Part shown: positions 8,160-18,190 of the stretch, piece by piece | How the letters are laid out: each line of letters starts with the position of its first letter | How positions within the stretch are numbered: the first letter of the stretch is position 1 | DNA from: CADEDV01 sp036383515 | Lineage (GTDB): Bacteria > Bacteroidota > Bacteroidia > Chitinophagales > Chitinophagaceae | Direction of reading: 5' to 3' | Assembly (NCBI GenBank): GCA_036383515.1 | Contig: DASVOE010000029.1 | Coordinates: forward strand, 22,140 to 86,139 | DNA: 64,000 bases | The notes under the pieces: model-generated | Database searches by the model: none | Told to the model about the DNA's origin: nothing | What the model saw: the letters and a program-made list of their open reading frames with translations, nothing else | Translations under genes and position numbers: made by a program

Positions 8160-9875
8160 ATGAGTAAAAAGTATTGTTCATTTTCAGTCATTATAGTCTT
8201 ATGGCTATTGATCTGTACCATTAGCTGCAGGGAAACTGCTAAAAAGCCACCTGTCTCAGCCATCGTTGTAACGCCTGAAGAGCTGGATAAAAAAGCTCCT
8301 GAGATTATACAGCAGTCGTTGGAATTTGCTGCTGCCAATGACGGAAACATTGGTGATTCTGTTTTCCTTTTTAATTCCCAGCTTAGCCAGGTTATTTATG
8401 AAAAAAACCAGTTTACTCCGCTATGGAGCAGCAAAGAAGCATGGAAACCGGTTGCTGATTCTTTAGTAGAGTTTTTAAATCATTGTAAGCTATATGGTCT
8501 TTTCCCCGAAGATTATCATCTTGAGCTCTTAAAAACTATCCGCTTGCGGTTTAACTACGACTCGCTTTCCACCTCGTTCAAACGGGATGCCGTCTTATGG
8601 TCAAAGGCCGATCTGATGCTGACCGATGCCTTTATTCATCTTGTAAAAGACATCAGGCTGGGACGCTTACCCAACGATAGTGTTTCATTACGAAAAGACT
8701 CTTTACTAAGTAATGACTTTTATATTCAGCAATTGGATTCCTTGTTTAGGGGAGTATCATTAGCAGGCATTATGACTGCACTGGAACCCCAGCATGAAGG
8801 GTATCGTTTGATAAAAGCAGGACTGCAAAAATTCCTGGACAGTGCTGATAACAGGATCTATACAATTGTTCCTTCATCTAAAACTGATACGCTGGCATTC
8901 AAAAAAGCATTGCAGACACGATTGTTTGAAGGCGGTTATATTCCCTATGATAGTGTAGCTGCAGATTCCCTGCGACTTGCAGCGGCGGTAAAGAAATTTC
9001 AGAAACAAAAAAACATCACAGTAGATGGAAAAGCAGGCGAGGGCACTTTACGGTTATTAAACATTACGGACCGGGAAAGATTTATCCGTATAGCCATTAC
9101 GTTGGATCGTTACAAATTATTGCCGCTACAAATGCCCGAGCGATATATCTGGGTAAACCTTCCTTCGTTTACCATGAAACTTCAGCATGGCGATTCTGTG
9201 GTCCTGCAATCAAAGATCATTTGCGGCAAACCAATTACCCGGACTCCTTTGCTCACCAGCGCTATTTCGGAGATCATTACCTATCCGCAATGGACGGTGC
9301 CTAATAGCATTATTGTAAAAGAAATACTGCCTGCGATAAAACAAAATCCAGGATACCTGGCCCGTAAAGGCTTTAGCCTGGTGGATAAGAACGGAGAAGA
9401 AGTTGATCCTTTTACGGTTGACTGGTCAAAATACAGTAAAGGCATTCCTTATAAAGTAGTGCAGGGCAGTGGTGATGCCAATGCTCTCGGTGTATTAAAA
9501 TTTAATTTCCCCAATAAATATGCGGTATACCTGCATGATACCAACCAGCGGTCATTGTTTGGTTTGGCAGTGCGGACGCTGAGTCATGGCTGTGTGCGGG
9601 TGCAGGAATGGCAAAAACTGGCTGATTATATTATCCGGAATGATAAGGCAAAAAGCACGGAAAAAATAGAGGTGGATACTGCCCGGGTGCCCCTGATTGA
9701 TTCCCTGGAAAGCTGGTTAAGTAAAAAAGAAAAGCATAGTATTCCCGTCAGAAATCGGCTGCCCGTATATATCCGGTATTTTACCTGCGAAGGAAAATCG
9801 GCGGGCATTGTTTTCTACGACGATATTTATGGAGAAGATAAAAAGCTGCAGGAAAGATATTTCAGTGGAAAATAA
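8160..9875 (+). CDS. L,D-transpeptidase (YcbB/LdtD-like), probable lipoprotein
   Basis: Forms or edits 3-3 peptidoglycan cross-links. The N-terminus has a hydrophobic stretch ending in TISC, a loose lipobox. A large N-terminal scaffold domain follows, then a peptidoglycan-binding segment (ALQTRLFEGG...KKFQKQKNITVDGKAGEGT) and the YkuD catalytic domain with SHGCVRV, nucleophile Cys478. The domain order and 571-residue length fit YcbB-type enzymes. Its neighbours (VanX-like dipeptidase, OmpA-like protein, PBP1A) make this a cell-wall neighbourhood. Confidence 0.92.
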   Translation: MSKKYCSFSVIIVLWLLICTISCRETAKKPPVSAIVVTPEELDKKAPEIIQQSLEFAAANDGNIGDSVFLFNSQLSQVIYEKNQFTPLWSSKEAWKPVADSLVEFLNHCKLYGLFPEDYHLELLKTIRLRFNYDSLSTSFKRDAVLWSKADLMLTDAFIHLVKDIRLGRLPNDSVSLRKDSLLSNDFYIQQLDSLFRGVSLAGIMTALEPQHEGYRLIKAGLQKFLDSADNRIYTIVPSSKTDTLAFKKALQTRLFEGGYIPYDSVAADSLRLAAAVKKFQKQKNITVDGKAGEGTLRLLNITDRERFIRIAITLDRYKLLPLQMPERYIWVNLPSFTMKLQHGDSVVLQSKIICGKPITRTPLLTSAISEIITYPQWTVPNSIIVKEILPAIKQNPGYLARKGFSLVDKNGEEVDPFTVDWSKYSKGIPYKVVQGSGDANALGVLKFNFPNKYAVYLHDTNQRSLFGLAVRTLSHGCVRVQEWQKLADYIIRNDKAKSTEKIEVDTARVPLIDSLESWLSKKEKHSIPVRNRLPVYIRYFTCEGKSAGIVFYDDIYGEDKKLQERYFSGK

Positions 9876-9969
9876 AATGGAATGCAGTGGAGATTTTGGT
9901 GAAAAAAATACTTTCCAAGCCGGTGAAAATTAATCAAATAATTTATTTTAGGGTATTGAACATACCTGT

Positions 9970-9977
9970 TATTTTTG
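9970..9977 (+). promoter_or_regulatory. Bacteroidota -7-type element before the OmpA-like gene
   Basis: TATTTTTG matches the TAnnTTTG consensus and lies 29 nt before the ATG at 10007. Only a weak TTTA is found at the expected -33 position (about 9947). Confidence 0.4.
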
Positions 9978-10006
9978 CTCAGTTTACTAAACCAAACTAT
10001 CTCTTT

Positions 10007-11350
10007 ATGAAGAAGATACTAGCTATCTGTATTGCTCTCTACTTATTGGCACCTATGGCTCATGCCCAGGATGATGAGATCAGGAGACCTGCTATAGGCA
10101 TCAGCTTTTTTTTCACCGATTTTAAAACCGCTGAAAAAATACGCAATAGTACGGTGGGGCGGGTAATACGTGACAAACAATGGGCTGGCTTTAATGAAAT
10201 GTCACCCGGCCTGGCTGTTCATTATTTCAAAGGATTAAAAAAACATCTTGACTTTGCCGGATTAATAGGAGGCACGTTTGTAAAGTATCCTTTCCCCAGT
10301 AAGACTTTTAGCAGTGACAAATTTTTGCTCTCGGCTGACGCTACGTTGAATTTCAAAATGGTGTCCGAAAAATATTGGGTGCAACCTTACCTGATTGCCG
10401 GTATCAGCGCCCATACGTATGCAAGTTACTATGGAGCAACTATACCGCTTGGTGTAGGTTTAAAAGTGAATTTCTTTGATGAGTCTCATCTTTTTATTAC
10501 TTCACAATACCGGGTGCCGGTAACTACTGAAACGGCGAACTATCATTTTCAACATGCAATTGGTATTGCTGGTGCAATTGGTAAAAAGAAAGAGCCAAAA
10601 GTAATTGCACCTCCGCCACCACCACCTGCTCCTGCTGATACAGATGGCGACGGCATCACTGATGATCTTGATAAATGTCCAACAGTAAAAGGATTGGCAA
10701 AATATAACGGCTGTCTTATTCCTGATACAGACAAAGATGGTATCAATGATGAAGAAGATAAATGCCCTACTGTGGCTGGCCTGGCAAAATACCAGGGCTG
10801 TCCTATACCAGATACAGATAAGGATGGTATTAATGACGAAGAAGACAAATGTCCCACGGTGGCTGGTGTTGCCCGTTATCAGGGTTGCCCGGTTCCGGAT
10901 GCTGACGGAGATGGAGTGAATGATGAAGAAGATAAATGTCCCAACCTTGCAGGTCCTGCAGATAACCAGGGATGCCCTGTTATTTCTGAAGAAGTAAAGA
11001 AAAAAGTGGATGTGGCCGCTAATAATATTTTATTTGTTACAGGTAGTGCCAAACTGGTGAGCAAATCTTACAAGGGGTTGAATGAAGTGGTGAAGATCAT
11101 GCAGGACAATCCTGAAATGGAATTAGCTATAGACGGGCATACAGATAATGTAGGCGCCGATGAAAAAAACCAGGTGTTAAGTGATAATCGTGCTGCTTCT
11201 GTAAGAACCTATATTATAAGTAAAGGAATTGCAGAAAGTCGTATTACATCTGCAGGTCATGGTGAAACGGAGCCTATAGCAGATAATAAAACTGCTGCAG
11301 GACGCCAGAAGAACCGCAGGGTGGAAATGAAACTGAGTTATTTCCAATAA
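10007..11350 (+). CDS. OmpA-family outer-membrane protein with thrombospondin type 3 calcium repeats
   Basis: I start at the ATG at 10007 because it gives a clean signal peptide (MKKILAICIALYLL...AHAQ); the frame stays open 40 codons upstream but that part has no signal or homology. The order is an N-terminal beta-barrel-like domain (about 180 residues), a proline stretch, four Asp-rich TSP3 repeats of the form DTDKDGINDEEDKCP, and a C-terminal OmpA peptidoglycan-binding domain with DGHTDNVGADEKNQVLSDNRA and GRQKNRRVEM. It probably links the outer membrane to the cell wall. A strong terminator follows. Confidence 0.92.
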   Translation: MKKILAICIALYLLAPMAHAQDDEIRRPAIGISFFFTDFKTAEKIRNSTVGRVIRDKQWAGFNEMSPGLAVHYFKGLKKHLDFAGLIGGTFVKYPFPSKTFSSDKFLLSADATLNFKMVSEKYWVQPYLIAGISAHTYASYYGATIPLGVGLKVNFFDESHLFITSQYRVPVTTETANYHFQHAIGIAGAIGKKKEPKVIAPPPPPPAPADTDGDGITDDLDKCPTVKGLAKYNGCLIPDTDKDGINDEEDKCPTVAGLAKYQGCPIPDTDKDGINDEEDKCPTVAGVARYQGCPVPDADGDGVNDEEDKCPNLAGPADNQGCPVISEEVKKKVDVAANNILFVTGSAKLVSKSYKGLNEVVKIMQDNPEMELAIDGHTDNVGADEKNQVLSDNRAASVRTYIISKGIAESRITSAGHGETEPIADNKTAAGRQKNRRVEMKLSYFQ

Positions 11351-11374
11351 GCCAATTAATCTACTTTATATATT

Positions 11375-11408
11375 GAAAGCCTCCTGGTAAGGAGGCTTTC
11401 CTGTTTTT
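11375..11408 (+). terminator. Rho-independent terminator of the OmpA-like gene
   Basis: A perfect 10-bp stem, GAAAGCCTCC (11375-11384) with GGAGGCTTTC (11391-11400), 6-nt loop, followed by CTGTTTTT. Confidence 0.85.
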
Positions 11409-11502
11409 ACAAATAGAGTTAGACTATTTATAGCGATCGATGAGTTTATATCAATTCTATTCTTTCTAAACAGCTTCTTATTTCTTTTAAAATAGGGGTA
11501 TT

Positions 11503-11533
11503 AAAAACGCCCCGCAATTTGCAGGGCGTTTTT
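11503..11533. terminator. Bidirectional terminator between ompA-like gene and PBP1A gene
   Basis: AAAAACGCCC (11503-11512) pairs with GGGCGTTTTT (11524-11533). The A-run and T-run on either side allow function on both strands. It lies 25 bp beyond the 3' end of the converging PBP1A gene. Confidence 0.85.
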
Positions 11534-11557
11534 GAAAACGGTAAGCGATGATCAGTA

Positions 11558-13963
11558 TCAGTTATCTTTTTTCCCAAAGATCCTTTTCAACAGACCTTTC
11601 TTTTTTTTGGGCTCTTCAATTGGTGCACCAATAGGTTTTTCATTGTTGCTGGCCGGGGTTCTATTGACTGAATCTTTTTTCACCGGCACATTATCTTCTG
11701 TAAATGGCTTTGACTCACCACCAATATATTCATTATTCATATTGTAATCCTGTTCAGTACCTACACCCTGGTCTTCACCTTGTGCACCCGGATCAACATT
11801 TTCAATATAAGGAAGAACATCTGCGCTGTTGATCTCTGATTCCATATCGGCAGGTTTTACAAATTTTGCATCCTTCTCTATACCCAGCGTTTTATCAGCA
11901 TATACTTTTTTAAAGAATGCTTCCCAGATAGGCCGGGTAGCTGCGCCGCCATAAACGCTTCCACTTTCATTCCGTATAAAACGATCATCATTGCCTACCC
12001 AGGCGCCACCTAATAACTGGGGTGTATAGCCAATGAACCAGAGGTCTGAGTTATCATTGGTAGTTCCTGTTTTGCCACCCATTTCAGCAGCACCAAGGCG
12101 ATACATCAAACCAGCAGCAGTACCTTTTGTAACGGTACCTTCCATCATCTGCGCCATTTTATAGGCAGTCACCTCGCTGATCGCTTCTTTGCGGTTGGCG
12201 CTATAATCAAAACGTTTGATCACATTTCCGTTCCTGTCTTCAATACGGCTGATAAAATAAGGTTTGGTTGAAAAACCACGACCAGCAAAAATGGAATATC
12301 CCCACATCATTTCAAACAATGAAAGTTCACAGGCTCCTAACGCAATCGAGGGATTGGGCTCTACTTTAGTTGGAATATTTAGTCGTGAAATAAATTCAGC
12401 AAAACGTTGCGGCCCTACCTGTTTCATAATATAAGCCGTAGCGCAGTTGCGTGACCAGGCAAGGGCTGAAGCCATTGTCATCGATCGGCCTGTGCAGGTT
12501 TTGGAGGTAGCAGGCACCAATCTTCCGCCACCAAAGTTTTGTTGCTGATCCAGTACTTCTGTTTCAGCAGTATAACCTATTTCCTCCATCGCCTGTGTAT
12601 AGAGTAAAGGTTTAATGGTAGAACCAACCTGTCTTTTTGTTTTTAAGTTGGCATGATCGAGTTTATATGTTTTAAAATCAATACCACCTACCCATGCTTT
12701 TACTTCCCCGGTTGTGGGATCCATTACCATGAAAGCGGTTTGTATCATCTGCCGGTGATATTTGATGGAATCAAAAGGCGTCATCACTGTATCCTTTTCT
12801 CTTTTACTGTTCCAGGCAAATATCTTCATCGGTGTTTTCTGATAGAAAGTAGCTTTGATCTCTTTATCACTCAGCCCATCATCTGCCAGGTTTTTCCAGC
12901 GGTCGCTTTGTTTCATCGCGGCTTCTAAAACGTTCTGATGTTCTTTCCAGACAGAGCCGTTTTTAATATTTGGCCTTGCGTCAAGTGCTTTCTGCAATAC
13001 TGGCAGTTGTAATGCAACCGCTTCCTCTGCGTATTCCTGCATACGGGGGTTGATCGTCGTATAGACTTTTAAGCCATCTTCGTAAATATCATAACTGCCG
13101 CCGTCAGGTTTCTTTACACCTTTCAATACGTCTCTTACTTCATCCCGCAACACTTCTCTGAAATAAGGGGCATAGCCTGTATTCTCATCTAATTTTTTAT
13201 AATTAAGTTTTACAGGCTTCGCTTTTAGTTTAGTGGCGTCTTCTTCTGTGATCTTATGATTCACCGCCATTTGTCCCAGTACTACATTACGGCGATCTCT
13301 TGCTGCAACCGGGTTTCTAACGGGGTTATAAATACTGTTTCCTTTTAGCATGCCTACTAATAAAGCAGCTTCTTCAATATTCAACCGGTCTGGTTCTTTT
13401 TGAAAAAAGGTTCGGGAGGCATTGCGTATACCATAGATGTTATTGCCGAAAGGAACTGCATTGAGATAAAGCGTTACGATCTCTTCCTTGGTAAAATTTC
13501 TTTCCAGTTTCACTGCAATGATCCACTCTTTCAATTTTTGAACCACCCGGACTGCTTTATTTTTTGATCTTTCATTAAAAAGATTCAGCGCTAATTGCTG
13601 GGTGATCGTACTGGCACCGCCCTGGCCACCGAGAGTTAGTGCGGCCCGTAATGTCGATTTTACATCAATGCCGGAGTGCTCATAAAAACGTTCATCTTCT
13701 GTTGCAATCAGTGCATCGATCACATGCTTCGATATATCCCTGTATTTAACGTTACTGCGGTTTCCCCTTTCTGTATAATATTTTCCCATCAGGGTGCCAT
13801 CGGCAGCATATACTTCCGATGCCTGTTGAATAGTAGGGTTTTCCAGGTCCGAAAGCGACGGCATCTTACCCAATACGCCCCAGTTAGCTAATAAAATCAA
13901 TAGAACAAAGGCACTCAACCCAAACAGGAAGATGCGCCAGAAAATGCGGACTGATTTTTTCAT
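11558..13963 (-). CDS. Class A penicillin-binding protein 1A (glycosyltransferase/transpeptidase)
   Basis: Polymerises and cross-links peptidoglycan from the inner membrane. The protein has one N-terminal membrane helix (residues 9-27), a GT51 domain with ATEDERFYEHSGID (catalytic Glu89) and GGQGGASTITQQLALNLF, and a penicillin-binding domain with GSTIK (Ser448), SRN (504-506) and GGKTGTT. The C-terminal about 90 residues are an acidic, Asn/Pro-rich tail ending in a Lys-rich stretch (PKKKKGLLKRIFGKK), without a clear domain. The length of 801 is normal. Only known PBP1A features are seen, with no missing catalytic residue. Confidence 0.95.
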   Translation of the reverse strand: MKKSVRIFWRIFLFGLSAFVLLILLANWGVLGKMPSLSDLENPTIQQASEVYAADGTLMGKYYTERGNRSNVKYRDISKHVIDALIATEDERFYEHSGIDVKSTLRAALTLGGQGGASTITQQLALNLFNERSKNKAVRVVQKLKEWIIAVKLERNFTKEEIVTLYLNAVPFGNNIYGIRNASRTFFQKEPDRLNIEEAALLVGMLKGNSIYNPVRNPVAARDRRNVVLGQMAVNHKITEEDATKLKAKPVKLNYKKLDENTGYAPYFREVLRDEVRDVLKGVKKPDGGSYDIYEDGLKVYTTINPRMQEYAEEAVALQLPVLQKALDARPNIKNGSVWKEHQNVLEAAMKQSDRWKNLADDGLSDKEIKATFYQKTPMKIFAWNSKREKDTVMTPFDSIKYHRQMIQTAFMVMDPTTGEVKAWVGGIDFKTYKLDHANLKTKRQVGSTIKPLLYTQAMEEIGYTAETEVLDQQQNFGGGRLVPATSKTCTGRSMTMASALAWSRNCATAYIMKQVGPQRFAEFISRLNIPTKVEPNPSIALGACELSLFEMMWGYSIFAGRGFSTKPYFISRIEDRNGNVIKRFDYSANRKEAISEVTAYKMAQMMEGTVTKGTAAGLMYRLGAAEMGGKTGTTNDNSDLWFIGYTPQLLGGAWVGNDDRFIRNESGSVYGGAATRPIWEAFFKKVYADKTLGIEKDAKFVKPADMESEINSADVLPYIENVDPGAQGEDQGVGTEQDYNMNNEYIGGESKPFTEDNVPVKKDSVNRTPASNNEKPIGAPIEEPKKKKGLLKRIFGKKDN

Positions 13964-14151
13964 GTATTGAATGGTTGTGGTTAATGCGAAAATGATAGTT
14001 CAGCAAAAATCATGCACCGAAAATAAGCAAAAGCCTGACTGTGAAAGAAGCACCCTGATTAATCTTTTGCCAAAGCTATATATAGTTAAAGTACAAGTAC
14101 CTGTAAAAACCTGCAACTGTATTTACGTCAAGTGCAGTTAGTGAAAACGGT

Positions 14152-17118
14152 TTAAAATTTTCCCGGCAGGTATTGATTAAGGAATGTTTTGTAGCCCTCA
14201 ATATTCTTATTGGCTTTGAGAATTTCCAGGTTCTTTTCCGTGATAATAGTAAAATAGTACTTACCACCTTTCAGCCAGGGAATGATGTCTGTAGCTGTTT
14301 TAGGTCTTGTCTTTTCTACATAAGCCACTGCTTCCTCTGCATTTTTAAATGGGCTGATCAGCATGAATTTATTGTCAGGATCTATCTCCACGGTTTCAAT
14401 GGTAAACTGTTTATTATAAAAAGTTTCCCGGTTGTAACGGAAGAAAGCATTTTTTGCTTCGTTGCCAAATACAAGATCCACCTTATTCAGTACAAGCACT
14501 ACATAATAGGGAGCCTCGGCTGCATAGGAGAAAGAAGAAGCGGGTATAGATGGCACAGATTTCTTTGTAGCTGTATCAACCGGCGGATTATTATTTTTTA
14601 CTACCGGCGGTATCACAGGTGGATTGACAGCAATGGAATCTTTTTTTACCGGCGACGTAATTACCGGGTTAGTATTGACAACCGGGTTGTTGGCAACCGG
14701 TTCCCGCGGACGGGTAATATTGAGATTGCGTAACTCTTCTTCGATCTGGCTGCGCCGGTTCAATACGGCAATAAGATTAGCGGCTTTGCCTGCCAACGGG
14801 GAAGTAGCGAATTGTGTTATAATATTATCCAGTACAGTAATGGCTGTGCTGTCTTCTTTTTGTTTTATATAGTATACGGCTTCGATATAGAGCAATTGCG
14901 GAGTCCAATAGCTTTTGTTATACAGGCTGTCAGCTATTTTTTTCTGTGCAATGGCTTCTGCAAAATTACCTTCAATGAAGAGGTCATAAATTTTTTCATA
15001 GGCCCTGGTGGCATCTGTATTGTTTGTTTTGGAAGCAGGATTTTTACCCGTGGTGATAATAGTGGTGAAATTGCTCGAATCATATTTTTCACTCATTAGT
15101 TTTTTGATCGCCGCTGCTTTATTGGTTTCGCCATTCTTATTATAACAATAATAAAGATTGAATAACACTTCATCCATGGGATGAAAGGCAGGGAAACGGG
15201 TACGAAGCGTCTCTAAGGTTTCTGTGCCAATACTACAATCTTCAATATCCTGGATATATCCTTTGCCAAGATGGAACATAGCTGCCTGGATAGAATCATT
15301 CGATTGTTTCAGCAACTCAGTAGTGAGCGGAAGATTGTCGTACAAACCATCAAAAGTAATTTCCGTATCAGCTTCCTGGGGTTGTGCTTTTATTGTAGCT
15401 GATGTTGGATTATTGGCAGCAGTTGATTTATTGTTCTTGTCCTGTATCGCAGATATGGAAGCGCTGCGGCGCCAGTTATCTGTGTTCGGCCGGTTGCCCC
15501 ATTTGGCTTTAAAAGCTGTTACCCCTTTTTGTTTTGAATTTGTATTATAAAAATACCATTCGCCTTTTGTTTCACTATCAGAAAAAAGAGTAGGGGAGGG
15601 TGTAGCATTTCCAACAGTCAACATGGATGCACCACCTGTACCTTCATCTTTTAATCCTTTTTCTTTACGTAGTTGCCGGGCTAATTTTTTTACATAGTCT
15701 TTACGTTCATCTTCGGGCATAGCAGCGATTCGTTGCAGGCTATCCTGGCGTTCTATTATTTCAATATTGAAAGCAATCCTTCCCAGCATCTCTTTACGTT
15801 GCAGGATCTCTTCAGGGTTTTTAAGTGCCAGGTCATCCATCCTCAAGCTGTCGTAATAGTTATAAGCAAGCCGGTATTGTTTTTTGATAAAAGAGATATC
15901 AGCTAATTGCAGGAAAGCTTTATTCCGGTTAGTAAGATTGTTGTTGCTGTATTTTGTACTTTTTAATAATAAGGGCATGGCGCCATCCATATTATTTTTT
16001 TCCAATTCCATTTGCGCCGCCATGTAATAAATGATATCCCGGTAATTTTCATAGCGATCTTTCTTCGCCATCTTTAATAATTCCGAAATATTTTTATCAA
16101 TATATCCTTCACCACCGTCTTTGTTTACACGGATGGAATAAAGCCTTGCATATATATCCAGTATCGGGTCTGTTGTATGCCCGATGGCTTTGGCATAAAG
16201 TTTTTCTGATTCTTTATACTGACCGGCGAGTTCATATAATTGCGCCGCAAGGTATTCCCACCGGGCCCTTTCCTGTTTGCTGGTAGTATTATCCAGCGCC
16301 TGCTCAAGATGAGCGGCGGCACTATCCCAAATATTTTGCTTATAAAACCAATAGGCCTGCACTTCTTCCAGGTCATTGTATAAACGTTTGGGAAAAACAG
16401 GGTCATTGCGTAAGGTAACGATCAGGCTGGCCGCTTCGGCAAACTGGTCCTGTGCGAGGAAATTTCTTATCTGCCAGATAAATGCCTCATTACGGCTGGG
16501 TGGTTCTGAAAATATTTTCCGGGGTAAACTTGTTTTCTCTTTAGTGGAGATACTATATGCAGCATTGCCATCCCTGCTACTGCCAATCGTTTTGAAATAA
16601 CCATCTTTTTCTTTTTCTGCAAACGCATAATTGATGTATTGAAACATCAGGTAGGCCGAATCAAATTCTTTTTGCAAATAATAGGCAGCTCCCCAAAGCA
16701 GGTAAAGGTTATCCACCCAGTCATTCCGCAGATCATGAAGAGCAATGCCGCTTTGTGACTTGCTGATAATGGAATCCAATTGCAGGCTATCGCCGGCGGT
16801 TATATCTAATTTGTAATTATAAAAAGGGAGAAGATCAGCGTAATCGTCAACAAAAGCAGTTTTAGCCCGGTCAATCACTTCATTCAGTTTCGCATTGGCG
16901 TTAAAAACATAATTGTAATGGGTAACTGTGTTCTGGATAAATCTTCGGGGGAGGGTGAATTTTTTCTGATCTGATTTTTCTGACCTAAGCACTCTTTCTT
17001 CGTACTCTTTGGGTTTCTTAATATCAATACCTGTTCCCAACTGCCCATAAGCAGCATCAGTAAATTGGCAGAGGATAAGAAATAGAACCGCAATAAGTTT
17101 ATATGGGATAGGTCGCAT
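14152..17118 (-). CDS. TPR-rich exported protein, probable SprE/PorW-type
   Basis: I start at the ATG at 17118; the frame also offers a TTG at 17130. A signal sequence (MRPIPYKLIAVLFLILC...) is followed by many helical TPR-like repeats over residues 40-500 and 620-830. Then come a low-complexity Val/Asn/Pro linker and a conserved C-terminal domain of about 120 residues beginning near APYYVVLVLNK. Long TPR protein plus this C-terminal domain resembles SprE/PorW, a periplasmic lipoprotein of the type IX secretion/gliding apparatus. The identity is from pattern memory. The Cys in the signal segment is not in an ideal lipobox. No other T9SS genes are adjacent. Confidence 0.6.
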   Translation of the reverse strand: MRPIPYKLIAVLFLILCQFTDAAYGQLGTGIDIKKPKEYEERVLRSEKSDQKKFTLPRRFIQNTVTHYNYVFNANAKLNEVIDRAKTAFVDDYADLLPFYNYKLDITAGDSLQLDSIISKSQSGIALHDLRNDWVDNLYLLWGAAYYLQKEFDSAYLMFQYINYAFAEKEKDGYFKTIGSSRDGNAAYSISTKEKTSLPRKIFSEPPSRNEAFIWQIRNFLAQDQFAEAASLIVTLRNDPVFPKRLYNDLEEVQAYWFYKQNIWDSAAAHLEQALDNTTSKQERARWEYLAAQLYELAGQYKESEKLYAKAIGHTTDPILDIYARLYSIRVNKDGGEGYIDKNISELLKMAKKDRYENYRDIIYYMAAQMELEKNNMDGAMPLLLKSTKYSNNNLTNRNKAFLQLADISFIKKQYRLAYNYYDSLRMDDLALKNPEEILQRKEMLGRIAFNIEIIERQDSLQRIAAMPEDERKDYVKKLARQLRKEKGLKDEGTGGASMLTVGNATPSPTLFSDSETKGEWYFYNTNSKQKGVTAFKAKWGNRPNTDNWRRSASISAIQDKNNKSTAANNPTSATIKAQPQEADTEITFDGLYDNLPLTTELLKQSNDSIQAAMFHLGKGYIQDIEDCSIGTETLETLRTRFPAFHPMDEVLFNLYYCYNKNGETNKAAAIKKLMSEKYDSSNFTTIITTGKNPASKTNNTDATRAYEKIYDLFIEGNFAEAIAQKKIADSLYNKSYWTPQLLYIEAVYYIKQKEDSTAITVLDNIITQFATSPLAGKAANLIAVLNRRSQIEEELRNLNITRPREPVANNPVVNTNPVITSPVKKDSIAVNPPVIPPVVKNNNPPVDTATKKSVPSIPASSFSYAAEAPYYVVLVLNKVDLVFGNEAKNAFFRYNRETFYNKQFTIETVEIDPDNKFMLISPFKNAEEAVAYVEKTRPKTATDIIPWLKGGKYYFTIITEKNLEILKANKNIEGYKTFLNQYLPGKF

Positions 17119-17363
17119 TTTCCGTCGCAAACTAAAGTCTTATTAACTGAATTTCAAACATTTTAGTATAAAATGAGTCGTATAATTTTTTCAATAATGC
17201 TATTATTGGCAGGAAAATATTTTTACTGCCTGATTCCGTGCTACAATTTGCGCAAATAACTAATAGCCTGACGAAAGTAGGCCATTTTTTTTATCCCGAT
17301 TATTTGACTACTGCATTCAGAATCAACAGGCTTCCTTACCTTTAATTCTATTAACAGAGAGCT

Positions 17364-17762
17364 ATGGTCAAGTTAGACGCAGGCACCACGCTGAAAAGAT
17401 TACGCAACCGCTATCGGTTGGTAGTTATGAACGACGATACTTACGAAGAGGTTGTGACGTTTAAGTTATCGAGGCTGAGTGTCTACATCATGTTAAGCAC
17501 AGTTTTTGTGCTGTTGGTCGGACTCACAGTTGCCCTGATTGTCTTTACACCGCTTAAGTATTATATTCCGGGATATGATGATATGAGAATTGGCCGTGAA
17601 TATCGCCAGCTTAAATACCAGGCGGATGATATGGCTCAGCAAATGAAGAACATGGAGCAGTACCAGGAAGGATTAAGAAAGGGGCCATTACAGGGAACAA
17701 GAACGGTTGTTTTGGATACAACGCAACTAAAAGTTCCCAAACCAGAGATTTCAAATGACTAA
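17364..17762 (+). CDS. Bactofilin-linked membrane protein resembling the N-terminal anchor of M23 peptidases, without the peptidase domain
   Basis: The 132 residues start with a basic segment (LRNRYRLVVMNDDTYEE), then one transmembrane helix (about 42-65), the FTPLKYYIPGYDD motif, a short coiled-coil-like stretch and a polar tail. In many Bacteroidota the same segment (KYRLVVMNDDTFEE...FTPLREYIPGY) opens a longer M23 metallopeptidase encoded next to bactofilin. Here the protein stops before any LytM/M23 domain. The stop at 17760-17762 is followed 11 bp later by the bactofilin start, so the pair is an operon. It may be a scaffold partner that holds bactofilin at the inner membrane. Confidence 0.65.
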   Translation: MVKLDAGTTLKRLRNRYRLVVMNDDTYEEVVTFKLSRLSVYIMLSTVFVLLVGLTVALIVFTPLKYYIPGYDDMRIGREYRQLKYQADDMAQQMKNMEQYQEGLRKGPLQGTRTVVLDTTQLKVPKPEISND

Positions 17763-17773
17763 TCTACATACCT

Positions 17774-18190
17774 ATGTTTAACACTAAAAACAAAACCGAC
17801 ATGCAGCCAGAAAAAACCAACGGTGGCAATGGTGCTACACTTATCAGCGCCGGCACTACATTAAAAGGCGACATCAGCAGCAACAGTGATCTGCGTATTG
17901 ATGGTACGATCATCGGCAACATTCACAGTTCAGCAAAAATTGTTATCGGGTCCAATGGAGTGGTGGAAGGAGATATCTCCGGCAACCAGGCCGATATTGT
18001 AGGAAAGGTTTCTGGTAACATCAGGACCAAAGAGCTCCTGCAACTGAGAGGCGAATGTGAAGTAACCGGCAATTTATATGCTGGCAAACTGCAGGTAGAG
18101 CCTACTGCTACTTTTAATGGCCAATGTCATATGGGAGGCAATGTGGTTGAAATGGCAACTACTAATGAAGCAGTCGCCGCTGTCAAATAA
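17774..18190 (+). CDS. Bactofilin (polymer-forming cytoskeletal protein)
   Basis: The central 90 residues show the right-handed beta-helix pattern of bactofilins: TLISAGTTLKGDISSNSDLRIDGTIIGNI, then repeated hydrophobic-Gly alternations (GVVEGDISGNQADIVGKVSGNI). The termini are polar. It would form membrane-associated filaments that position cell-wall enzymes. The start is either 17774 or the Met ten codons later. The 3' end overlaps the next gene by 26 bp, and the upstream neighbour is the M23-anchor-like protein. Confidence 0.92.
   Translation: MFNTKNKTDMQPEKTNGGNGATLISAGTTLKGDISSNSDLRIDGTIIGNIHSSAKIVIGSNGVVEGDISGNQADIVGKVSGNIRTKELLQLRGECEVTGNLYAGKLQVEPTATFNGQCHMGGNVVEMATTNEAVAAVK

Noticed and set aside
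10549..10857. Minus-strand frame across the OmpA TSP3 repeats
   Set aside because: A mirror of the Asp-rich calcium repeats on the other strand, with no domain of its own.
17173..17259. 28-codon hydrophobic ORF (MSRIIFSIMLLLAGKYFY...) upstream of the M23-anchor gene
   Set aside because: No coupling to neighbours, far from the next start, and no conservation evidence; likely chance in AT-rich DNA.
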